Assembly: GCF_000156355.1 (NCBI RefSeq)
Contig: NZ_GG657887.1
Coordinates: 44,037 to 79,757, forward strand
Length of the DNA stretch: 35,721 nt
Direction: 5' to 3'
Source: Methylophaga thiooxydans DMS010
GTDB lineage: Bacteria; Pseudomonadota; Gammaproteobacteria; Nitrosococcales; Methylophagaceae
The notes below the pieces were generated by a model. The model saw only the letters and a list, made by a program, of their open reading frames with translations, was not told the origin of the DNA and did not search any database. Positions 7,766-18,760 of this stretch are shown here, piece after piece. The position numbers were made by a program, and so were the translations under genes. Every line of letters starts with the position of its first letter. Within the stretch, counting starts at the first letter, position 1.

Positions 7766-8428
7766 TTACAGTACCTCCGTGCGGTGAACTTGGTGAATCT
7801 GGTAGTCCGGTTTTTCTACTTGTTCTTTCTTCCAACTACGAATCGCCCAAATCATCAGGCCGATGACAAAGAACGCACTTGGTGGAAGCAGCATCAGACC
7901 ATTAGGAATATACCAGCCACCTTCGTTGGCGACGGGAATGACCTGATGGCCGAATAACTTACCGGCACCTAATAACTCGCGGAAGAACGCAACTGCCATC
8001 AAAATGAGGCTGTAACCCAGACCATTACCGATACCATCGAGGAAACTTAGCATGGGCGGATTTTTCATTGCATAGGCTTCAGCGCGACCGAGTACGATAC
8101 AGTTGGTAATGATAAGTCCAACAAATACCGATAGCGATTTACTCGCTTCGTAGGCATATGCCTTAAGCACCTGATCGACGATGATAACCAAAGAGGCAAT
8201 GATCGTCATTTGCACGATAATACGAATGTTAGTCGGTATGTGCTTACGAATAGCGCTGATAAAGAGACCAGAAAAGGCGGTTACCGTTGTCAAAGCGATA
8301 CACATAATTAACGACGACATCATATTTGTCGTCACCGCCAAGGCGGAACATATGCCTAATACTTGAAGTGTAATCGGATTGTTATCAATCAGTGGATCGA
8401 CAACATTGGTTTTTGCTTGACTAGCCAT
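7766..8428 (-). CDS. nqrD: Na+-translocating NADH:quinone reductase subunit D
   Basis: A membrane subunit of 220 residues, paralogous to NqrE in inverted topology. Cys27 ([11 protein letters not shown]) and the cysteine in [14 protein letters not shown] match the iron-ligand positions (Cys29 and Cys112 in Vibrio). The long first segment and the C-terminal charged tail are as in other NqrD proteins. The gene lies three bases from the nqrC stop, within the operon. Confidence 0.98.
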   Translation of the reverse strand: MASQAKTNVVDPLIDNNPITLQVLGICSALAVTTNMMSSLIMCIALTTVTAFSGLFISAIRKHIPTNIRIIVQMTIIASLVIIVDQVLKAYAYEASKSLSVFVGLIITNCIVLGRAEAYAMKNPPMLSFLDGIGNGLGYSLILMAVAFFRELLGAGKLFGHQVIPVANEGGWYIPNGLMLLPPSAFFVIGLMIWAIRSWKKEQVEKPDYQIHQVHRTEVL

Positions 8429-8431
8429 CTG

Positions 8432-9256
8432 CTATTTCCCCAACTCGGAACGCATATTTTTCAGATAAGGACCAAAGCCATGATCACCTAACCAGTATTG
8501 CAATAGGTTAGTGACACCATTACTGGTCAATGTCGCGCCTGACAAACCATCGACTTTGTATTCGGCATTTTTTGTGTTTGTATCAACATGACCACGAATA
8601 ACACGAATTTCTACATTACCGGTTTCATCAAAGACTTTTTTGCCTTCCCATTGTGCACGCCATTTCGGGTTGTCGACTTCACCACCTAAGCCCGGTGTTT
8701 CAGCATGCTCATAGAAACGTAAACCACGGATGGTATTGAAGTCGCCATCCAGTGACAAAAAGCCATACAGCGTAGACCATAAACCATAACCATGGACTGG
8801 CAATACCACCTGTTTAATGGTGTCGCCTTCAGTCAGCAGGTAAACCGGTGCCAGTTTAGCGCGACTGCCAATGCCAGCAATATTTTGTTCGCTGCTGAGC
8901 CTGACGCTCATTTGTGGATCAGAAGAAGCCTTACGCTGATCATAACTGACCGGATCAATATCCGTCTCAGCATACTTACCTTCGCTTAGGTCGATTAGAC
9001 GAACATCAAACTGACTAAATAATTCGTCGATGTTGCCATCACTATCTGATAAGCCTGTAACAGCGAGAATATTGCGTTTAATATCGTCTTTTTTGTTGCT
9101 AGTCTGAATCGGTTTCAATGACACCGCGGCCGTTGATACTAATATCGAGCAAACTAAACACAGCAATACGGCGATAAATAAAGTTTTCTTTGGATTATCA
9201 TTGGGCAGGCTCATTAGCGAGCCCAGCAATCCTTTCTTGGGGGTTGTTTCAGCCAT
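8432..9256 (-). CDS. nqrC: Na+-translocating NADH:quinone reductase subunit C
   Basis: This is a 274-residue subunit with an N-terminal transmembrane helix (about residues 26-48) and a large periplasmic domain. The SGATLTS motif places the covalent FMN-attachment threonine at Thr242, the equivalent of Thr225 in Vibrio. The phosphodiester-linked flavin is installed by ApbE, whose gene is not in this window. GHVDTNTKN and the hydrophobic YGFLSLDGDFNTIRGLRFYEH stretch are typical of the family. It sits between nqrB (four bases away) and nqrD. Confidence 0.98.
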   Translation of the reverse strand: MAETTPKKGLLGSLMSLPNDNPKKTLFIAVLLCLVCSILVSTAAVSLKPIQTSNKKDDIKRNILAVTGLSDSDGNIDELFSQFDVRLIDLSEGKYAETDIDPVSYDQRKASSDPQMSVRLSSEQNIAGIGSRAKLAPVYLLTEGDTIKQVVLPVHGYGLWSTLYGFLSLDGDFNTIRGLRFYEHAETPGLGGEVDNPKWRAQWEGKKVFDETGNVEIRVIRGHVDTNTKNAEYKVDGLSGATLTSNGVTNLLQYWLGDHGFGPYLKNMRSELGK

Positions 9257-9260
9257 GTGA

Positions 9261-10469
9261 TTAACTTCGCTTCAATCTACGTTTGACGTTGGCTTGCACC
9301 ACAAAATGATCAATCAATGGTGCAAAAATATTACCGAACAGAATGGCCAGCATGATGCCTTCAGGGAAGGCAGGATTGATGACTCGAATCAGCACTGCCA
9401 TAAAGCCAATCAAAAAGCCGTAAATCCAGCGCCCTTTATCGGTCATAGCGGCAGAGACCGGGTCTGTGGCCATAAACACCATACCGAAGGCGAGGCCACC
9501 GATAGTGATATGCCAGTACCAAGGCACCGCAAACATGGGATTGGTATCACTGCCAACCAGGTTAAACAGCAAACTGGTAAAGACCATACCCAAAAACACA
9601 CCGAAAATAATGCGGAAATTGGCAACCCGTGTGTAGATAAGGAACGCTGCACCAATCAAAATGGCAAACGTCGACGTTTCACCCAATGAGCCCGGAATCA
9701 TGCCAAAAAACGTTTGGCTCAAGCTGTAACCGGCTTCCGTAATTGCTTCAACACCACCACTGGCTGCTAAAGCCAAAGGCGTCGCGCCAGTATAACCATC
9801 AACTGCAGTCCAGACTGCATCACCTGACATGGCTGCGGGGTAGGCGAAGTACAAAAATGCACGACCTGTCAGCGCGGGGTTGAGGAAGTTTTTACCGGTA
9901 CCACCAAAGACTTCTTTCCCGAGCACGACACCGAAGATAATACCCAGTGCAACCATCCACAGTGGTGTGGAAGGCGGTAGCGTGAGGGTATAGAGCATTG
10001 AGCTAACCAAAAAGCCTTCATTGACCTCATGGTTGCGTACCGCGGCGAAAATAACTTCAAATGTACCACCCGCAGCTAAGGTCACTATGTACATTGGCAG
10101 GAAATAGAGCAGCCCATGGAACATATTGGCAAAGAGACTGTTTGGATCGTAAGCAATCCCCAGTGAACTCATTAACCAATGACGCCAGCCCTCGGATTCT
10201 GTCATCCCGATCTGAGCCATCGCGGAGTTTGCCTGAAAGCCTGTATTCCACAGCATTAACAATAAAACCGGGAAGGTCGCGACCACGACATAACTCATGA
10301 CCCGTTTTAGATCGATAGCATCACGCACATGCGGTGAGCCTCGGGTGACATCCGCCGGTGAATAAATGAAGGTGTCGACCATCTCATACAGGGCGTAATA
10401 CTTCTCGTAGGGACCACCTTGTTGGAACTGTGGTTCGATACGATCAAGGAAACGTCTTAAACGCGCCAT
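9261..10469 (-). CDS. nqrB: Na+-translocating NADH:quinone reductase subunit B
   Basis: This is the core membrane subunit of 402 residues with about ten helices, forming the sodium channel and binding riboflavin and a covalent FMN. The motif [10 protein letters not shown] puts the FMN-linked threonine at Thr230 (Thr236 in Vibrio). The [16 protein letters not shown] segment just before it and the C-terminal [15 protein letters not shown] loop are family hallmarks. The start is two bases after the nqrA stop. The reading frame is intact throughout. Confidence 0.98.
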   Translation of the reverse strand: MARLRRFLDRIEPQFQQGGPYEKYYALYEMVDTFIYSPADVTRGSPHVRDAIDLKRVMSYVVVATFPVLLLMLWNTGFQANSAMAQIGMTESEGWRHWLMSSLGIAYDPNSLFANMFHGLLYFLPMYIVTLAAGGTFEVIFAAVRNHEVNEGFLVSSMLYTLTLPPSTPLWMVALGIIFGVVLGKEVFGGTGKNFLNPALTGRAFLYFAYPAAMSGDAVWTAVDGYTGATPLALAASGGVEAITEAGYSLSQTFFGMIPGSLGETSTFAILIGAAFLIYTRVANFRIIFGVFLGMVFTSLLFNLVGSDTNPMFAVPWYWHITIGGLAFGMVFMATDPVSAAMTDKGRWIYGFLIGFMAVLIRVINPAFPEGIMLAILFGNIFAPLIDHFVVQANVKRRLKRS

Positions 10470-10471
10470 GA

Positions 10472-11824
<1,353 letters not shown>

Positions 11825-11944
11825 TCACCTGGTCAGGAGACAACGGACGTGTCTGCTATCTGCGTTTTTGTTAATTTGTCAGCCCCTAAGTATAAGTATT
11901 GTCACTAGTGAAGGGAAGCGTAAAAACCAGATAAAAAGTGGTAT

Positions 11945-13114
11945 TTACGGCTCGGCTTTTATATGACTGTCATCTTCTTTGAGCCATACATAGGAAATAG
12001 CAAAAGCAATGACACAGGCCATTGCGGCTAAAAAGTAAGTCCACATCGGGCCGGGTGTAAGCCACAGGTAGCCGCTGATCAGGCTGCCTAACGCGCCACC
12101 GGCTCCGAAGCTGACACTACTGTAAAGGGCTTGGCCACGTCCTTGGGTTTTACCGGTAAAGTGCCGGTGCACCCAAGCGATCGCCGCCGCATGATAAGTG
12201 CCATAACTGGCAGCATGTAACAACTGTGCAAAGGTCAAAACGGGCAGGTTTTGCGGAAATAAAGCGATAAGCAACCAGCGACCGGCACTTAATAGCAGAC
12301 TGACCAGCAGGACATAGCGTAAGCCAAACTTTGGCAACCAACGGTGCATAAATAAAAAGATAATTACCTCGGCAAACACACCCAGTGCCCACAGTTGCCC
12401 AATCAAACCGCGGCCATAACCATTTTCTTCCAGATAGATTGTGTAAAAGGTGTAATACGGTCCGTGACTGGCCTGCATTAAAAAACACATCAGTAAGAAT
12501 GCAATCACTGCTGGACGTTTGAGCAAGGTTTTCAGCGATACCTGAGTCAGGCTCATATGCCGTGATGCCGACTCTGGCACACTCAGGCTGACCAACCAAA
12601 TACCCGCAGTACTGAGAAATAAGGCAATGGGGACGATACTGGGGTCAAAAAACTCCAATAACCAGCCTAATGCCATCACTATTACAATAAAGCCGATTGA
12701 GCCCCACACCCTGACTTTGCTGTAATGGTGGCTGTGCTCGCCCAAATGTTGCAGTGTCGTCACTTCAAATTGTGGTAGCGAGGCATTCCAAAAGAAGCTG
12801 AATAAAAGTAATGTTGCGGCGACCCATAGGTAGCTCTGGTTAAAGAAAATAGCAGTGAATACTAAAGTCGCAGCAAAGCTGGCAAAGCGCACGATACGCA
12901 TGCGTTGGCCATGATGATCGGCTATCCACCCCCATACATTGGGAGCGATGATCCGTGAAGCCAATAAAATAGCGGTTAATTCACCAATATCACTGGCAGA
13001 AAAACCTTCCCATTTCAGGTAAAGGCTCCAATACGGCACCAGCACGCCCAGACAGGCGAAGTAAAAAAAATAAAATCCCGACAGACGCCAGTAGGGGAGT
13101 TGGGAGAAAGGCAC
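11945..13114 (-). CDS. MFS transporter, HcaT (phenylpropionate permease)-like
   Basis: This protein of about 389 residues has roughly 12 transmembrane helices and resembles the MFS_1_like/HcaT branch: near the N-terminus LPYWRLSGFYFFYF is followed by LVPYWSLYLKWEGFSASDIGEL and then an arginine-bearing loop. The reading frame is open up to 13261, but that stretch lies wholly inside aroC and reads as non-membrane sequence. I place the start at GTG 13114 (M-P-F-S-Q-L-P-Y-W), 12 bases after the aroC stop. The substrate is unknown; the HcaT label is a family resemblance only. No catabolic genes for aromatics lie nearby. Confidence 0.82.
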   Translation of the reverse strand: MPFSQLPYWRLSGFYFFYFACLGVLVPYWSLYLKWEGFSASDIGELTAILLASRIIAPNVWGWIADHHGQRMRIVRFASFAATLVFTAIFFNQSYLWVAATLLLFSFFWNASLPQFEVTTLQHLGEHSHHYSKVRVWGSIGFIVIVMALGWLLEFFDPSIVPIALFLSTAGIWLVSLSVPESASRHMSLTQVSLKTLLKRPAVIAFLLMCFLMQASHGPYYTFYTIYLEENGYGRGLIGQLWALGVFAEVIIFLFMHRWLPKFGLRYVLLVSLLLSAGRWLLIALFPQNLPVLTFAQLLHAASYGTYHAAAIAWVHRHFTGKTQGRGQALYSSVSFGAGGALGSLISGYLWLTPGPMWTYFLAAMACVIAFAISYVWLKEDDSHIKAEP

Positions 13115-13125
13115 GCCGTTAAAAA

Positions 13126-14220
13126 CTAGGGTTTTTGTGCCGGAACGATAGGCGTATCCGTTGTGACGTCCATGTTTTGCGCGCGGTGTCTGAGTACATG
13201 ATCCATTAGCACCAACGCCATCATCGCTTCGGCGATCGGCGTAGCACGAATTCCGACACATGGATCGTGACGGCCTTTCGTTACCACCTCAACAGGTTCA
13301 CCGGCGGTATTAATGCTTTTACCCGGAATGCTAAGGCTAGATGTGGCTTTCAGTGCCATACTGACTAAGATATCCTGACCGCTGGATATGCCACCTAATA
13401 CACCACCGGCATTGTTACTTAAAAAGCCTTCTGGCGTGATTTCATCACGATGCTCACTGCCTTTTTGGGTGACAGCGTCAAAACCTGCACCAATTTCCAC
13501 GCCTTTGACGGCATTGATACTCATCATCGCATGAGCAATTTCAGCATCGAGTCGATCAAAAATCGGCTCGCCCCAACCTGGCGGCACATTTTTAGCAATA
13601 ACGTTGACGCGAGCACCGATAGAATCACCTTTCAGTGATTTCATATAATTTTCAATGTCGGTTTCTTTATCCGGATCGGGATTGAAAAAAGCACTCTTTT
13701 CCATATGAGACCAATCATGCTTTTCAATCACAACGGGGCCAAGCTGTGCCAGGTAACCTTGAATCTCAATGCCAAATTGTTGTTTCAGGTATTTTTTAGC
13801 AATGCCGCCTGCAGCGACACGCATTGCCGTTTCACGAGCTGATGAACGGCCACCACCACGATAATCACGAAAACCATATTTGTGATGATACGCATAGTCA
13901 GCATGTGCAGGACGGAACTGATGCATGATGTTGCCGTAATCTTTAGACCGCTGATCGGTATTTTCAATCAGCATGCCAATCGGCGTGCCAGTGGTTTTAC
14001 CCTCGAAAACACCGGAAAGAATTTTTACCTGATCGGCTTCTTTGCGTTGAGTTTCATAACGCGTTTTGCCCGGTTTGCGTCTGTCTAAATCGGCCTGCAA
14101 GTCAGCTTCACTGAGTTCCATTCCCGGCGGGCAGCCATCAACGATACAGCCCAATGCGGGGCCGTGACTTTCACCAAAAGTGGTGACAGTGAATAATTTT
14201 CCAAAAGTGTTACCAGACAT
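13126..14220 (-). CDS. aroC: Chorismate synthase
   Basis: This enzyme catalyses the last step of the shikimate pathway, converting 5-enolpyruvylshikimate-3-phosphate to chorismate with reduced FMN. It has 364 residues. The signatures are [18 protein letters not shown] near the start, the [22 protein letters not shown] block, and [16 protein letters not shown] and [25 protein letters not shown] near the C-terminus. ATG 14220 is 27 bases after the mgtE stop. The downstream MFS gene begins 12 bases after its stop, so the two may be cotranscribed. Confidence 0.98.
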   Translation of the reverse strand: MSGNTFGKLFTVTTFGESHGPALGCIVDGCPPGMELSEADLQADLDRRKPGKTRYETQRKEADQVKILSGVFEGKTTGTPIGMLIENTDQRSKDYGNIMHQFRPAHADYAYHHKYGFRDYRGGGRSSARETAMRVAAGGIAKKYLKQQFGIEIQGYLAQLGPVVIEKHDWSHMEKSAFFNPDPDKETDIENYMKSLKGDSIGARVNVIAKNVPPGWGEPIFDRLDAEIAHAMMSINAVKGVEIGAGFDAVTQKGSEHRDEITPEGFLSNNAGGVLGGISSGQDILVSMALKATSSLSIPGKSINTAGEPVEVVTKGRHDPCVGIRATPIAEAMMALVLMDHVLRHRAQNMDVTTDTPIVPAQKP

Positions 14221-14246
14221 AGCTATTATTCCGAGCAGGTAAAAGT

Positions 14247-15605
14247 TTAAACAATAAACATTGAAGCAAAGCCGAGAAAGGCAGTAAAACCAATCACATC
14301 AGTGACGGTAGTAAGTAGTACGCTGCCTGATAAAGCTGGATCAATACCAATTCGTTTTAATGTCAGTGGTATTGTCACGCCAGCGAGGGCGGCAGCTATC
14401 AGGTTGATAACAATGGCAGTACCAATCAGCACACCCAGCGATAGGCTATTAAACCAGATCACTGTCACAATCGCGATAGCAACTGCCCAGATGATGCCGT
14501 TGCTGGCGCCCACCAGAAATTCTTTACGCAATAGCCAGCGCTGGTTTTTATCATTAATCTGACCCAGTGCCATTGAGCGAATAACCAGCGTTAAAGTCTG
14601 GCTGCCGGCGATACCTCCCATGCTGGCGACAATCGGCATCAGAACAGCCAAAGCCACCTGTTTCTGGATAGTGGTATCGAACAGACCAATCACCCATGAG
14701 GCCAGAAAGGCGGTAAGCAGGTTAACGCCAAGCCAGACAGAACGACGGTTCACACTACGTCTTACCGGAGCGAAGGTATCTTCATCTTCACCCAGACCCG
14801 CCATGCTCAACATTGAGTGCTCCGCTTCATCGCGGATAACGTCAACCACGTCATCGATGGTGATACGACCAAGCAGGTGATTGTCTTTATCAATCACCGG
14901 TGCAGAAATGAGGTCATGCTTCTCAAAGCGGCGGGCAACATCACGATCTGACATATTGGCCGGAATCGGATCGACCTGATGCGACATGGCTTCACTGACT
15001 AAGAGTGACCGACTGCGGCTGACAACCTGAGACAGTCTTAAGGTACCAAGGTAGTGATCGTCATGATCGACCACATACAGACTATCAGTGTTCTCTGGCA
15101 GTTCACCGAGCATGCGCAAGTAACGTAACACCACTTCCAGGGTAATATCAGTGCGCACGGTAATGACGTCGGTGTTCATTAAACCACCGGCGCTATCCTC
15201 ATCAAAGGCAAGAACAGCTTCTACCCGACGACGGTGCTGACTATCCATCGCACGTAATACTTCATGCACGATGTGATCGGGCAGATCCTGCAGGATATCG
15301 GCGATATCATCGGTATCCAGATCTTCGGTTGCGTTGATCAGATCCGCGGTGTCCATTTCCGTCATCAGATCGGTACGGACTTCCTCACCGATGTATGAAA
15401 GCACATCACCGCGCAGATCCGGGTTGATTAACGGCCAACAGATCTTACGTTCAGTAGGGGGTAACGATTCGAGCAGATGCGCTGTTTCAGCTGGATGCAG
15501 GCCTGCCAGTAAGCGACGCATACGCACAAACCGACCGCTTTGCAGCGCATCGGAGAGGGTGTCAATTGACTGATTTAGTGCGTGATTGTGGTCCAGCTCT
15601 GACAT
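14247..15605 (-). CDS. mgtE: Magnesium transporter MgtE
   Basis: A magnesium channel of 452 residues, full length. It has a cytosolic N-terminal MgtE_N helical domain (about 10-125) and a CBS pair (about 140-255, with [20 protein letters not shown] and [22 protein letters not shown]) that gates the pore according to internal magnesium. The membrane domain has about five helices (from residue 290), including [17 protein letters not shown] and the C-terminal TVTDVIGF. It follows ptsI at the end of the sigma-54/phosphotransferase cluster, an arrangement common in Proteobacteria. A structured hairpin (15652-15689) lies in the ptsI-mgtE gap. Confidence 0.97.
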   Translation of the reverse strand: MSELDHNHALNQSIDTLSDALQSGRFVRMRRLLAGLHPAETAHLLESLPPTERKICWPLINPDLRGDVLSYIGEEVRTDLMTEMDTADLINATEDLDTDDIADILQDLPDHIVHEVLRAMDSQHRRRVEAVLAFDEDSAGGLMNTDVITVRTDITLEVVLRYLRMLGELPENTDSLYVVDHDDHYLGTLRLSQVVSRSRSLLVSEAMSHQVDPIPANMSDRDVARRFEKHDLISAPVIDKDNHLLGRITIDDVVDVIRDEAEHSMLSMAGLGEDEDTFAPVRRSVNRRSVWLGVNLLTAFLASWVIGLFDTTIQKQVALAVLMPIVASMGGIAGSQTLTLVIRSMALGQINDKNQRWLLRKEFLVGASNGIIWAVAIAIVTVIWFNSLSLGVLIGTAIVINLIAAALAGVTIPLTLKRIGIDPALSGSVLLTTVTDVIGFTAFLGFASMFIV

Positions 15606-15651
15606 ATTCAGGTCTCAACAACAGCGGTTGTTCGGGGGGCGTGCTTACGGG

Positions 15652-15689
15652 GCGCTATTTTAGCCTGCTTACAAGCTGCTGAATAGCGC
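15652..15689. repeat. Imperfect palindrome in the ptsI-mgtE gap
   Basis: GCGCTATT (15652-15659) and AATAGCGC (15682-15689) are perfect 8-base inverted repeats. The inner part continues pairing as AGC...GCTT-ac-AAGC...GCT with small bulges, giving a hairpin of about 38 nt. No T run follows it on the minus strand, so it is not a typical terminator. It may be an mRNA processing or stability element that separates mgtE expression from the pts genes. Function is inferred. Confidence 0.5.
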
Positions 15690-15703
15690 AGAGACCAAAT
15701 CAG

Positions 15704-17452
15704 TTAATGATCGGGACCGTTAATCTGTTCCAGCAGCATATCGGCTTCGAGTGGATCAACCGCATCCATCATTTCCATCGTATTGGCCGGTAACTGACTG
15801 AGGTCAGTTTCATTGATGACCTGTTTTACTTCCAGCAAAGCATTAGGATGCATACTGAAATTTTCCAGCCCCATAGCCAGTAGCAAGCGGGTATAGCGCG
15901 GGTCACCAGCCATCTCACCACACATCGACACATCCACATTATGTTTTTTGCCGGCACTTAACGTCATATGAATCAAGCGCAACACCGCGGGATGTAGTGG
16001 GTCGTATAGGTAGTTCACATGGTCATCGATACGGTCGATAGCCAGTGTGTACTGAATCAAGTCGTTGGTACCGATAGATAAAAAGTCGACATGACGCGCA
16101 AACATTTCGGCACACACCGCACTGGCAGGGATTTCAATCATCGCACCGATTTCGATGTGATGATCATACTCAATATGTTCTTTATCCAGCTCATGTTTAG
16201 ATTGTTCCAGCAAATGTCTTGCTTGCAGCAACTCATGCATGGTCGAAATCATGGGAAACATGATCTTAATTTTGCCGTAAGCCGAAGCGCGTAAAATTGC
16301 ACGTAATTGGGTACGGAACATATTGGGCTGGTTTAAACACAAACGAATCGCGCGCAAACCCAAAGCCGGGTTGGTGACCACGGTTTGATTGAGATGGCGC
16401 CCACCATCAACGGTTTTATCGGCGCCTAAGTCAAAAGTACGGATGGTGACCGGCTGGTTATTCATGCCTTCAACCACATCACGATAAGCCGATAACTGCT
16501 CTTCTTCTTCCGGCGGTGTGAGACGATTCATATAGAGAAACTCGGTACGATACAAACCGATCCCTTGCGCTCCTGCTGCACTGATTGTGGTGATGTCTTC
16601 GGGCAATTCAGCGTTAGCCAGCAATGTAATCGATTTACCGTCACGTGTTTTGGTGGGCTGTGACTTATAACGGCTCAGTGAAGAAATATGTTCACGAAAT
16701 TCAACCAGCCTGGCTTCGTATTCTTCCTGCGTCTTTTCATCGGCGCCTAACAGCATGACACCGGTTTCACCATCGACGATCAGTGGCTCATTATCTTGCA
16801 CATAGCGACGAACTGATTCAATACCTACGATAGCGGGTATCCCCAAACTACGGGCAAGAATGGTGGTATGTGAGGTGGCACCACCGTGTTCAGTGACAAA
16901 CGCAACAATACCCTGGTGTTGCATTAAGACGGTATCCGCTGGGGTTAAGTCTTCTGCAATGATGATATGGCCTTTAAGACGACCATCTGGAATTTCATGA
17001 TCTTGGACTTCCTGATCATTGAGGATACGGTGAATGCGGTTAACCACATGGTCGACATCATCCCTGCGTGTACGCAAATAGGGGTCGTCCATCTCATTAA
17101 ACACATTAATCAACGCATCGCGTTGCAGTTGTAATGCCCATTCGGCATTACAGCGACGCTGGCGAATCATATCAACCGGAATCTTGTTCAATGAAGAGTC
17201 ATTGAGCATCAGTAAATGCGTATCAATAAACGAGGTAACGTCAGCAGGAGCGTTTGCGGGAATATGGTTACGAATTGATTTAAGTTGCTGTTTGGCCTGC
17301 TCAATTGCATCAAGGAAACGCTCAACTTCCTGCTCAATCGCAAACGCCGGAATTAAATATTCACGAACATCGGGCTGGTTATGAAACAAGATGTGCGCGC
17401 GGCCAATAGCGATGCCTCGCGATACGCCTATGCCCTGGAGTTCAAGTGTCAT
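15704..17452 (-). CDS. ptsI: Phosphoenolpyruvate-protein phosphotransferase (Enzyme I)
   Basis: This enzyme transfers phosphate from PEP to HPr. It has 582 residues, the length of plain EI rather than the GAF-containing PtsP. The phosphorylated histidine is His195 in GGATSHTTILARSLGIPA. The PEP-binding barrel shows GIGLYRTEFLYM, AIRLCLNQPNMFRTQLRAI and the catalytic cysteine in SMCGEMAGD. Its ATG overlaps the HPr stop codon (ATGA), so the two are translationally coupled. No EIIB/EIIC sugar permease is nearby. Confidence 0.96.
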   Translation of the reverse strand: MTLELQGIGVSRGIAIGRAHILFHNQPDVREYLIPAFAIEQEVERFLDAIEQAKQQLKSIRNHIPANAPADVTSFIDTHLLMLNDSSLNKIPVDMIRQRRCNAEWALQLQRDALINVFNEMDDPYLRTRRDDVDHVVNRIHRILNDQEVQDHEIPDGRLKGHIIIAEDLTPADTVLMQHQGIVAFVTEHGGATSHTTILARSLGIPAIVGIESVRRYVQDNEPLIVDGETGVMLLGADEKTQEEYEARLVEFREHISSLSRYKSQPTKTRDGKSITLLANAELPEDITTISAAGAQGIGLYRTEFLYMNRLTPPEEEEQLSAYRDVVEGMNNQPVTIRTFDLGADKTVDGGRHLNQTVVTNPALGLRAIRLCLNQPNMFRTQLRAILRASAYGKIKIMFPMISTMHELLQARHLLEQSKHELDKEHIEYDHHIEIGAMIEIPASAVCAEMFARHVDFLSIGTNDLIQYTLAIDRIDDHVNYLYDPLHPAVLRLIHMTLSAGKKHNVDVSMCGEMAGDPRYTRLLLAMGLENFSMHPNALLEVKQVINETDLSQLPANTMEMMDAVDPLEADMLLEQINGPDH

Positions 17453-17718
17453 TCACCCTCTCCAAAATAATCATTAATCAGACCTTCAAGTGCTGATAGT
17501 GCATCCTGGGCATCATTGCCTTCTGCATTGACTGTGATTTGGGTGCCTTTTGCTGCTGCCAACATCATCACGCCCATGATGCTTTTACCATTAACAATAC
17601 GGCCATCACGCGACACTTTGATATCGGCATCAAAGTTCGACGCTGTGGTCACAAACTTGGCTGCTGCTCTGGCATGCAGACCGAGTTTGTTAATAATCGT
17701 ATAAGTTTGTTCCATCAT
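17449..17718 (-). CDS. ptsH: HPr phosphocarrier protein
   Basis: A small phosphocarrier of 89 residues. Starting at ATG 17718 (MMEQTYTI) puts the phosphate-accepting histidine at His15 (GLHARAA) and the regulatory serine at Ser46 (GKSIMGVMML), the canonical numbers. A longer frame beginning at 17745 would add nine residues overlapping the EIIA gene. The chosen ATG overlaps the EIIA stop as ATGA, and AGGA lies about 10 bases upstream. Ser46 is the target of HPr kinase, whose gene is nearby. HPr would relay phosphate from EI to EIIA proteins. Confidence 0.94.
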   Translation of the reverse strand: MMEQTYTIINKLGLHARAAAKFVTTASNFDADIKVSRDGRIVNGKSIMGVMMLAAAKGTQITVNAEGNDAQDALSALEGLINDYFGEGE

Positions 17719-18122
17719 TTTCTTGAATATCCTGAGTGATGACAACGGACTACGCCTTCCTGGCCGCCGCTTAGGGCTTTGTGTTCTAATTCATCAAGGT
17801 CGAGAGCCGGGTAATTTAAGACGCGAACCAGCATTGGCAAATTTAGCCCGGACACAACACGAATATCGTCTCGATCAGACACCGCACAGGCAATATTGCT
17901 GGGCGTGGACCCAAACATATCGGTCAAAATCAAAATGCCATTCCCTTGATCCAGATTTTTCAGATCATCATCCAGTTCCAGTCGGATCGCTTCGGGACTG
18001 TCCATGGTGGCAATTGAAAGCACCTTGGTCGGTAACGGGCAACAAGACAGCATTTGACGAGCCGTATTAATAAGCTCGGTGCCGATATTATTATGTGATA
18101 CGAGTAAAACGCCTACGGTCAT
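17715..18122 (-). CDS. PTS EIIA component, mannose family
   Basis: A 135-residue protein of the EIIA-Man fold. The phosphorylation site is His10 in VLLVSHNNIGTELIN. The Asp-rich stretch DDDLKNLDQGNGILILTDMFGSTPSN is the usual signature. It is not attached to an EIIB domain, and no Man-type permease genes are near. It therefore looks like the regulatory orphan EIIA often found between rapZ or hprK and ptsH in proteobacterial pts-ntr clusters. Its target is unknown. Its ATG is only 11 bases from the hairpin at 18134-18155. Confidence 0.92.
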   Translation of the reverse strand: MTVGVLLVSHNNIGTELINTARQMLSCCPLPTKVLSIATMDSPEAIRLELDDDLKNLDQGNGILILTDMFGSTPSNIACAVSDRDDIRVVSGLNLPMLVRVLNYPALDLDELEHKALSGGQEGVVRCHHSGYSRK

Positions 18123-18133
18123 TTCTGCTCTCT

Positions 18134-18155
18134 GTAAAAATCAGTGCCACTGATT
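18134..18155 (-). terminator. Short hairpin with T run before the EIIA gene
   Basis: On the minus strand AATCAGT-GGC-ACTGATT is a perfect 7-bp stem with a 3-base loop, followed by TTTTT (counting the stem end). It looks like a weak intrinsic terminator or attenuator between hprK and the EIIA-HPr-EI genes. The stem is AT-rich and the position so close to the EIIA ATG is odd, so confidence is modest. Confidence 0.45.
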
Positions 18156-18238
18156 GTTGAAACAAGACGGATACTTGCCCTCATGACGGCTTTGAATGTA
18201 ATGGATATCCGGGGTGTAATCAAATCGGTGCGCCCTGC

Positions 18239-18757
18239 TTACTGACTCATTTGTTGTTGTTGTCGCTGCATCAAGGTCTGCTTGCCGTTATTGGTCGTTT
18301 GTTGCAGATCTAACCAAACCAGTAAGCGACTGCTTATTGAAGCCGGATTCATCATAGATAAACACAATGTCTGAATCGGCTTTTGTAGGAGCGTCGCGTC
18401 GGGGGAACTGGCCTCAAGCGTTGTGTTTCCTGAGAGGGTTGCGCTCAGCTTTAGCTGATAATGAACAGGTGATGAATCGAGCACAGCATGTTGGCCAAAC
18501 TGTTGCTCAATATTGATGGTGCCCAGTTCGCGTGTATGCAGCAATCCTTTGAGCATGCTGGGGCTGGAAGCGGTTAGGCTCTGTTCTATTCTTGTTAATT
18601 CGACAACGTCATCGGCGACCAGTTGATGGCCTTGGATGAGCAGCTCTAAGGCCAGACTACTTTTACCAATGCCAGCGGCACCGGTGATTAAGACACCATG
18701 ACCGTTGATGCAAACCATCACGCCATGACGAGACTCGGTTTGCTGTTTGTCAGGCAT
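18239..18757 (-). CDS. hprK: HPr kinase/phosphorylase, short form
   Basis: This 172-residue protein corresponds to the catalytic C-terminal half of HprK only. Walker A is GAAGIGKS at residues 26-33. The ADD motif (VADDVV) and the ELGTINIEQQFG stretch match the HprK/P signature region. The N-terminal ~130 residues of full-length HprK are missing, as in the short alphaproteobacterial forms. The C-terminus ends in an odd Gln-rich tail (MQRQQQQMSQ). It presumably phosphorylates Ser46 of the HPr encoded downstream. It is three bases from ptsN. The rapZ gene that normally follows hprK is replaced by a 116-base gap. Confidence 0.88.
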   Translation of the reverse strand: MPDKQQTESRHGVMVCINGHGVLITGAAGIGKSSLALELLIQGHQLVADDVVELTRIEQSLTASSPSMLKGLLHTRELGTINIEQQFGQHAVLDSSPVHYQLKLSATLSGNTTLEASSPDATLLQKPIQTLCLSMMNPASISSRLLVWLDLQQTTNNGKQTLMQRQQQQMSQ

Positions 18758-18760
18758 GAT

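Noticed and set aside
9294..9689. Plus-strand open frame of 131 codons inside nqrB
   Set aside because: It is antisense to a highly conserved membrane protein, has no ribosome-binding site and no recognisable domain.
13115..13261. N-terminal extension of the MFS transporter
   Set aside because: These 49 codons lie within aroC and give a basic, non-membrane peptide. The family begins near LPYWRLSGFYFFYF, so the GTG at 13114 is preferred.
17719..17745. Longer HPr start
   Set aside because: The ATG at 17718 places His15 and Ser46 at canonical positions and forms an ATGA overlap with the EIIA stop.
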